From contig CH672374.1 in NCBI GenBank assembly GCA_000153385.1, positions 2,296,544 through 2,360,543 of the forward strand: a DNA stretch of 64,000 nucleotides, read 5' to 3'. The notes under the pieces are model-generated. The model saw only the letters and a program-made list of their open reading frames with translations, did not search any database and was not told the DNA's origin. The number at the start of each line of letters is the position of its first letter. Positions within the stretch are counted from its first letter, which is position 1. The translations under genes were made by a program, and so were the position numbers. This document shows positions 59,716 to 64,000 of this stretch, one piece after another. The DNA comes from Flavobacteria bacterium BBFL7 (GTDB lineage: Bacteria > Bacteroidota > Bacteroidia > Flavobacteriales > Flavobacteriaceae).

Positions 59716-60714
59716 ATGAAAAAAGTCACTAAAGACGTACTTCTCAACTGGTATGAGGAGATGCTTTTCTGGAGAAAGTTTGAAGATAAACTAGCACAAG
59801 TTTACATACAACAGAAAGTTCGTGGATTCCTTCACTTGTATAATGGTCAAGAAGCAATACTTGCAGGATCACTACATGCGATGGACCTTACCAAGGATAA
59901 AATGATTACCGCTTATCGTAATCACGTACAACCTATAGGTATGGGAGTAGACCCTAAAAGGGTCATGGCCGAGCTTTATGGAAAGGCTACGGGAACATCT
60001 CAAGGTTTAGGTGGATCTATGCATATTTTTTCAAAAGAACATCGTTTCTATGGTGGTCACGGTATTGTAGGAGGACAAATTCCTCTAGGTGCCGGAATTG
60101 CCTTCGGTGATAAATATCATAATGTAGATGCAGTTACACTTACCTTTTTTGGAGATGGTGCAGCTCGTCAAGGTTCGTTACACGAGGCATTCAATCTTGC
60201 TATGTTATGGAATTTACCAGTAGTTTTTTGTGTAGAAAACAATGGGTATGCCATGGGTACCAGTGTTGAGAGAACCGCAAACCATACTGATATCTGGAAA
60301 TTAGGATTAGGTTATGAAATGCCTTGTGGACCTGTTGATGCTATGGATCCAGAAAAAGTTGCTGAGGCAATGTCTGAGGCGATAGAAAGAGCGCGTTCTG
60401 GTGGTGGACCAACTTTCCTAGAATTAAAAACATATAGATATAGAGGTCATTCTATGAGTGATGCACAACATTATCGTACTAAAGATGAAGTTGCTGAATA
60501 CCAGAAAATAGACCCGATTACTCAAGTTAAAGATCGTTTAGTAAAAGATCATGGCTTAAGTGAAGATGAAATTAACGTTATCGATAAGAGAGTAAAAGCA
60601 CGTGTCGCAGAATGCGAGAAATTTGCCGAAGATTCTCCTTATCCAGAGAAGAGCGTTATGTATGACGCTGTTTATGAGCAAGAAGATTACCCATTTTTAC
60701 CAGCAAAATCATAA
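59716..60714 (+). CDS. pdhA: Pyruvate dehydrogenase E1 component, alpha subunit
   Basis: A 332-residue thiamine-diphosphate enzyme subunit. Gly-Gln-Glu-Ala, Gly-Gly-Ser-Met-His and His-Gly-Ile-Val-Gly-Gly-Gln lead to the cofactor motif Gly-Asp-Gly-Ala-Ala-Arg-Gln-Gly ... Val-Glu-Asn-Asn (GDGx22-30NN). Arg-Tyr-Arg-Gly-His-Ser-Met-Ser-Asp is the conserved phosphorylation-loop region. It decarboxylates pyruvate in the dehydrogenase complex. The beta subunit is not adjacent; the E2 gene follows by 3 bases. Confidence 0.95.
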   Translation: MKKVTKDVLLNWYEEMLFWRKFEDKLAQVYIQQKVRGFLHLYNGQEAILAGSLHAMDLTKDKMITAYRNHVQPIGMGVDPKRVMAELYGKATGTSQGLGGSMHIFSKEHRFYGGHGIVGGQIPLGAGIAFGDKYHNVDAVTLTFFGDGAARQGSLHEAFNLAMLWNLPVVFCVENNGYAMGTSVERTANHTDIWKLGLGYEMPCGPVDAMDPEKVAEAMSEAIERARSGGGPTFLELKTYRYRGHSMSDAQHYRTKDEVAEYQKIDPITQVKDRLVKDHGLSEDEINVIDKRVKARVAECEKFAEDSPYPEKSVMYDAVYEQEDYPFLPAKS

Positions 60715-60717
60715 TTC

Positions 60718-62337
60718 ATGGCAGAAATTGTAAACATGCCACGATTGAGCGACACCATGGAAGAAGGTGTAGTTGCAGCGTGGTTGAAAAACGTAGGAGA
60801 TAAGGTTGAAGAAGGTGATATTCTTGCCGAAATTGAAACTGATAAAGCCACTATGGAATTTGAATCCTTTCAAGAAGGTGTTTTATTGCATATCGGTGTT
60901 CAAGAAGGGGAAACAGCTCCTGTAGATCAATTATTGTGTATCATAGGAGAAGAAGGAGAAGATATTTCTAGTCTTTTAAATGGTGATAATTCTACCAGTG
61001 AAAGTAAAGAAGATACTTCTAAGAAAGAAGAATCTAATGACTCTTCTGAAAACGATTCTTCAAATGATGAACTTCCTGAAGGTGTTATTATTGTTACTAT
61101 GCCTCGTCTTAGTGATACTATGGAAGAAGGTACTGTAGCATCATGGTTAAAATCAGAAGGTGATACAGTAGAAGAAGGAGATATTCTAGCTGAAATAGAA
61201 ACGGATAAAGCTACCATGGAATTTGAGTCTTTTAATGAAGGGACTTTATTAAAGATAGGGATTCAAGAAGGTGAAACCGCTAAGGTAGATGCCTTGTTAG
61301 CAATTATTGGTCCTGCTGGTACAGATGTTTCTGGAATTAATTTGGAAGCAAGTGCAAAAGCGCCAGCTCCTAAAAAAGAGGAGAAAAAAGTAGAGGCTCC
61401 AAAGGCAGAGCCTAAAAAAGATAAAGCTCCAGTAGCAGCTTCTTCAAGTTCTAATGCTAATTCAAGTTCTAGTTCAAAAGGTGGTAGAATATTTGCTTCG
61501 CCACTTGCAAAGAAAATGGCTGATGATAAAGGAATCGACTTAAGTCAGGTTTCTGGATCTGGTGAGAATGGACGAATTGTAAAAAGTGATATAGTGAACT
61601 TTAAGCCTAGTGCAGGTGGAAGTGCTTCAGCAAGTTCATTTGTTGCGGTCGGGACAGAAACATTTGAAGAAGTTCCTAATTCACAAATGCGCAAAACGAT
61701 TGCAAAGCGTTTGGGTGAGTCTAAGTTTACTGCACCACATTACTATCTAGGTTTAGATCTAGATATGGATAATGCAATTGCTAGTAGAAAAGCTATTAAT
61801 GAATTGCCGGACACTAAAATCAGCTTTAACGATATGGTCATTAAAGCGGCAGCGATGGCGTTAAGACTACATCCTAAAGTAAATACACAGTGGACAGATA
61901 AAAATACTATTGTAGCAAAGCATATTCATGTAGGAGTTGCTGTAGCGGTAGATGATGGGCTTCTTGTTCCTGTGTTGCCATTTGCAGACCAGATGAGTAT
62001 GCAGCAAATAGGTGCCAAAGTAAGAGAACTTGCAGGAAAAGCGCGTAATAAAAAGTTACAGCCAGATGAAATGCAAGGCAGTACCTTTACAATCTCTAAT
62101 TTAGGAATGTTTGGTATTACAGAGTTTACTTCAATCATTAATCAGCCTAATAGTGCAATCATGTCTGTAGGAGCGATTGTGCAAAAACCAGTAGTAAAGA
62201 ATGGTCAGATTGTCGTAGGTAATGTGATGAAAATTACACTGGCATGTGATCATAGAACGGTTGATGGTGCAACAGGTGCAGCATTTTTACAGACGTTTAA
62301 ATCGTATATAGAAAACCCTATAGTGATGTACGTATAA
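60718..62337 (+). CDS. pdhC: Pyruvate dehydrogenase E2, dihydrolipoamide acetyltransferase
   Basis: A 539-residue E2 with two tandem lipoyl domains (lipoyl lysines about 43 and 164 in Glu-Thr-Asp-Lys-Ala), each followed by a Ser/Asp/Glu/Ala-rich linker. Next come a peripheral-subunit-binding domain (Ala-Ser-Pro-Leu-Ala-Lys-Lys ... Gly-Glu-Asn-Gly-Arg-Ile) and a catalytic domain ending with Asp-His-Arg-Thr-Val-Asp-Gly. It transfers acetyl groups to CoA and forms the complex core. It starts 3 bases after pdhA and ends at a strong terminator. The two lipoyl domains are close copies. Confidence 0.95.
   Translation: MAEIVNMPRLSDTMEEGVVAAWLKNVGDKVEEGDILAEIETDKATMEFESFQEGVLLHIGVQEGETAPVDQLLCIIGEEGEDISSLLNGDNSTSESKEDTSKKEESNDSSENDSSNDELPEGVIIVTMPRLSDTMEEGTVASWLKSEGDTVEEGDILAEIETDKATMEFESFNEGTLLKIGIQEGETAKVDALLAIIGPAGTDVSGINLEASAKAPAPKKEEKKVEAPKAEPKKDKAPVAASSSSNANSSSSSKGGRIFASPLAKKMADDKGIDLSQVSGSGENGRIVKSDIVNFKPSAGGSASASSFVAVGTETFEEVPNSQMRKTIAKRLGESKFTAPHYYLGLDLDMDNAIASRKAINELPDTKISFNDMVIKAAAMALRLHPKVNTQWTDKNTIVAKHIHVGVAVAVDDGLLVPVLPFADQMSMQQIGAKVRELAGKARNKKLQPDEMQGSTFTISNLGMFGITEFTSIINQPNSAIMSVGAIVQKPVVKNGQIVVGNVMKITLACDHRTVDGATGAAFLQTFKSYIENPIVMYV
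60727..60948 (+). repeat. Lipoyl-domain unit 1 of the E2 gene
   Basis: 222-base segment encoding a 74-residue lipoyl domain; it is repeated 363 bases downstream at 61090-61311 with high protein identity (for example Met-Pro-Arg-Leu-Ser-Asp-Thr-Met-Glu-Glu-Gly in both). The DNA differs at many third positions, so the duplication is not recent. Confidence 0.9.
61090..61311 (+). repeat. Lipoyl-domain unit 2 of the E2 gene
   Basis: Second copy of the lipoyl domain, aligned without gaps to 60727-60948. It is preceded by an acidic linker rich in Ser and Glu and followed by an Ala/Lys/Pro-rich linker. Confidence 0.9.
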
Positions 62338-62353
62338 CGTCATTAATATTAAT

Positions 62354-62387
62354 AAAAAAGCCGAATCTCACGATTCGGCTTTTTTTA
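62354..62387 (+). terminator. Intrinsic terminator after the E2 gene
   Basis: Inverted repeat AGCCGAATC / GATTCGGCT (62359-62367, 62372-62380) with a 4-base loop and flanking A- and T-runs, about 20 bases after the E2 stop. Confidence 0.92.
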
Positions 62388-62504
62388 TTTATTGGAATTA
62401 TAATTCAGTCTCAAGGTTGTCTAATTCATAATCCCAATAAATTAGCTCATAAGCAAACAAACAGAGCACAACAAAATACCTATCTTTAAACTTTAAAAAA
62501 TATT

Positions 62505-63503
62505 ATGAAAAGAATTATACTCATACTTAGCATAGCTGTATTGATTGCTAGCTGTGGCAGTCAGAAAGAGGTTGCTAAATTAGAAAAAGCAACAGGTACG
62601 ATGTCTAATGTGTTGCCTAAAGTTAAAATACCTAAGGCGAACGCTTCTCAAATAGCAACAGACGTAGCTTTCTTAGCAAGTGATGATTTGCAAGGTAGAG
62701 ATACAGGATCAGAAGGTATCCTAGAAGCAGCAAAGTATTTACAAAATCGTTTACATGAAATAGGGATACAACCATATAAAGGCGATTTCTTTGATGATTT
62801 TGATGCAAAAGGCACTAAAGCTTTTAATGTTGTAGGTATGTTACCTGGTACAGATGGAGTTTTAAAAGATGAAGTAGTCGTTATAGGTGCACACTACGAT
62901 CATATTGGTTTTATGAAAGCAGTAGCTGGTGACAGTCTTGCAAACGGTGCAAACGATAATGCAACAGGAACAGCAAGTGTTTTGGCAATAGCACAAGCGT
63001 TAAAACAAATTGATTTTAATAGAAGAACTGTCGTTTTTGCTCTATTCTCTGCAGAAGAAAAAGGACTTCTAGGATCAAAACATCTTGCAAAACGTATGAA
63101 AGCCGAAAAAGAAAATGTTGTTGCTATGCTTAACTTTGAGATGATCGGTACACCTATGGTAGGTCGTGAATATATAGCTTACATCACAGGACACGATAAG
63201 TCCAACATGGCGAGTGTTTTTAATACTGCAAATAATAATAGACTAGTCACTGGTAAGTTAGATAAAGCAGTAGAGTATAATCTATTCATGCGATCAGATA
63301 ATTACCCATTTTTTAATGAATTCCAAGTACCAGCACAAACTTTCAGTACGTTTGACTTCACTAATTTTAAATACTATCACCAGCCTGGTGATGAAGTATC
63401 AGAAGTAAACGCTCCACATATGGCTGCTGTAGTGGATGCAGTAATGCCAGGTATTATGGCAGTAGTAAATAATGAACGTCTTAAGATGATGGCAAATGAG
63501 TAA
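62505..63503 (+). CDS. M28 family zinc aminopeptidase, lipoprotein
   Basis: A 332-residue envelope peptidase with type II signal Leu-Ile-Ala-Ser-Cys (Cys17). The two-zinc site is readable: Gly-Ala-His-Tyr-Asp-His, Asn-Gly-Ala-Asn-Asp-Asn-Ala, Ser-Ala-Glu-Glu-Lys-Gly and Asn-Phe-Glu-Met-Ile-Gly. Gly-Arg-Asp-Thr-Gly-Ser-Glu-Gly near residue 65 is typical of M28. It cleaves N-terminal residues or processes peptides outside the cytoplasm. The SDR gene begins 8 bases before its stop. Confidence 0.93.
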   Translation: MKRIILILSIAVLIASCGSQKEVAKLEKATGTMSNVLPKVKIPKANASQIATDVAFLASDDLQGRDTGSEGILEAAKYLQNRLHEIGIQPYKGDFFDDFDAKGTKAFNVVGMLPGTDGVLKDEVVVIGAHYDHIGFMKAVAGDSLANGANDNATGTASVLAIAQALKQIDFNRRTVVFALFSAEEKGLLGSKHLAKRMKAEKENVVAMLNFEMIGTPMVGREYIAYITGHDKSNMASVFNTANNNRLVTGKLDKAVEYNLFMRSDNYPFFNEFQVPAQTFSTFDFTNFKYYHQPGDEVSEVNAPHMAAVVDAVMPGIMAVVNNERLKMMANE

Positions 63504-64000
63504 AAATATCGTTATTACTGGTACCAGTCGCGGTATTGGATTTGAACTTGCACAATTATTAGCTGGTGCTGGTCATCATGTTATTACGCTTTCGCGAAAA
63601 ACAAGTTCCATAGAGGCCTTAGAGCGCAATAGTATCGTGTCGTTATCTTGTGATTTAACAAGTGAACAAAGTATTGCTGAATCTGCAAAAGCCATTCTGG
63701 CAAAATGGGACCACATAGATATCTTGATTCATAATGCAGGTATGCTAGTGAATAAGCCCTTTGAAGAATTAACAGCTCAAGATTTTCAAAACTGTTATGC
63801 GGTAAATGTATTTGGTGTTGCATCGTTAACGCAAAAGTTATTACCAGTAATGACTAAGGATTCTCATGTTCTTGCTATAAGCTCTATGGGTGGTGTACAA
63901 GGCAGTGCAAAGTTTCCTGGTCTTGCAGCTTACTCTAGTGCAAAAGCGGCCGTAATAACCCTTTTTGAACTTCTTGCCGAAGAATACAAAGAAAATGGAC
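63496..64000 (+). CDS. SDR family oxidoreductase (3' end beyond window)
   Basis: An open frame from ATG 63496 to the window edge encodes at least 168 residues of a classical SDR. It has Thr-Gly-Thr-Ser-Arg-Gly-Ile-Gly at residues 8-15, His-Asn-Ala-Gly-Met (NNAG-like), and the active-site Ile-Ser-Ser-Met-Gly ... Tyr-Ser-Ser-Ala-Lys (YxxxK intact). The start overlaps the M28 stop by 8 bases, indicating translational coupling. A degenerate palindrome at 63587-63602 encodes Leu-Ser-Arg-Lys-Thr. Substrate not known; the C-terminal third is missing only because of the window. Confidence 0.88.
   Translation, partial: MSKNIVITGTSRGIGFELAQLLAGAGHHVITLSRKTSSIEALERNSIVSLSCDLTSEQSIAESAKAILAKWDHIDILIHNAGMLVNKPFEELTAQDFQNCYAVNVFGVASLTQKLLPVMTKDSHVLAISSMGGVQGSAKFPGLAAYSSAKAAVITLFELLAEEYKENG
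63587..63602. repeat. Palindrome copy 17 (13/16), in the terminal SDR gene
   Basis: The left arm and centre CGCTTTCGCGAAA are intact, the right arm is lost. Encodes Leu-Ser-Arg-Lys-Thr. Probably a decayed copy. Confidence 0.65.

Noticed and set aside
1217-63602. Reading the palindrome family as REP/terminator hairpins, a CRISPR or a transposable element
   Set aside because: Most copies are within coding sequence in frame, there is no T-run, no spacer periodicity and no flanking direct repeats or transposase.
63584-63823. 79-codon minus-strand frame at the right edge
   Set aside because: It lies antisense to the clearly coding SDR gene that runs off the window; the SDR motifs decide the strand.

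Overview
The window is a gene-dense chromosomal segment of a marine Flavobacteriia member (Bacteroidota). Three things support this. The type IX secretion/gliding genes gldJ, porU and porV are present. Bacteroidota-style TAnnTTTG promoter boxes precede several genes. The core-gene neighbourhoods (mreBCD-mrdA-rodA, coaX-lptC-CNNM-PPIase, surE-lpxB-comEC) are ones I associate with flavobacteria. DNA is AT-rich and genes are tightly packed, often with ATGA or TAATG overlaps. I see no prophage, insertion sequence, CRISPR array or rRNA, and only one tRNA (Phe). The genus cannot be fixed from sequence alone; Nonlabens/Dokdonia-like marine flavobacteria are my guess.

Layout. 1-2252: C-terminal part of a thioester-containing alpha-2-macroglobulin. 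2484-6641: a leftward block of envelope peptidases (M91-like, M48, VanY-like), three GNAT acetyltransferases and PepE. 6740-12804: rightward secreted proteins and lipoproteins, including a tandem pair of carboxypeptidase-regulatory-domain paralogues and a large M1 metallopeptidase. 12859-18111: TatA, a PAP2 phosphatase, an O-methyltransferase, an ACMSD-like amidohydrolase, an SDR with an altered active site and a MacB/FtsX-type permease. 18314-26309: purH, then the rod-shape elongation operon mreBCD-mrdA-rodA ending in a membrane-anchored LAS-type metallopeptidase. 26314-30396: a C-terminal processing protease with an orphan Opp-type permease and a secreted nuclease. 30507-35974: surE, lpxB, a C40 peptidase, comEC and a thioredoxin-fold protein. 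36058-39827: a POT peptide transporter and a DPP-IV-like peptidase. 39955-42740: HMG-CoA reductase, a DinB-like protein and a GHMP kinase (mevalonate route). 42847-50508: a leftward envelope-biogenesis operon from coaX to a PpiD-like foldase. 50675-53845: tRNA-Phe, murF and gldJ. 54046-62337: porU, porV, cdd, pdhA and the E2 subunit of pyruvate dehydrogenase. 62505-64000: an M28 peptidase and the start of an SDR gene cut by the window edge.

The most striking signal that no gene explains is a perfect 16-bp palindrome, CGCTTTCGCGAAAGCG. It occurs exactly ten times, plus seven near-matches, roughly once every 4 kb. Fifteen of the 17 copies lie inside genes, in all three possible reading frames (AFAKA, LSRKR, RFRES). 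The palindrome has no stop codon in any frame, so it can sit in coding DNA; it often falls in signal peptides or apparently variable protein segments. It resembles the logic of cyanobacterial HIP1 or of DNA-uptake/architecture motifs, but its function here is unknown. Each copy is listed as a repeat.
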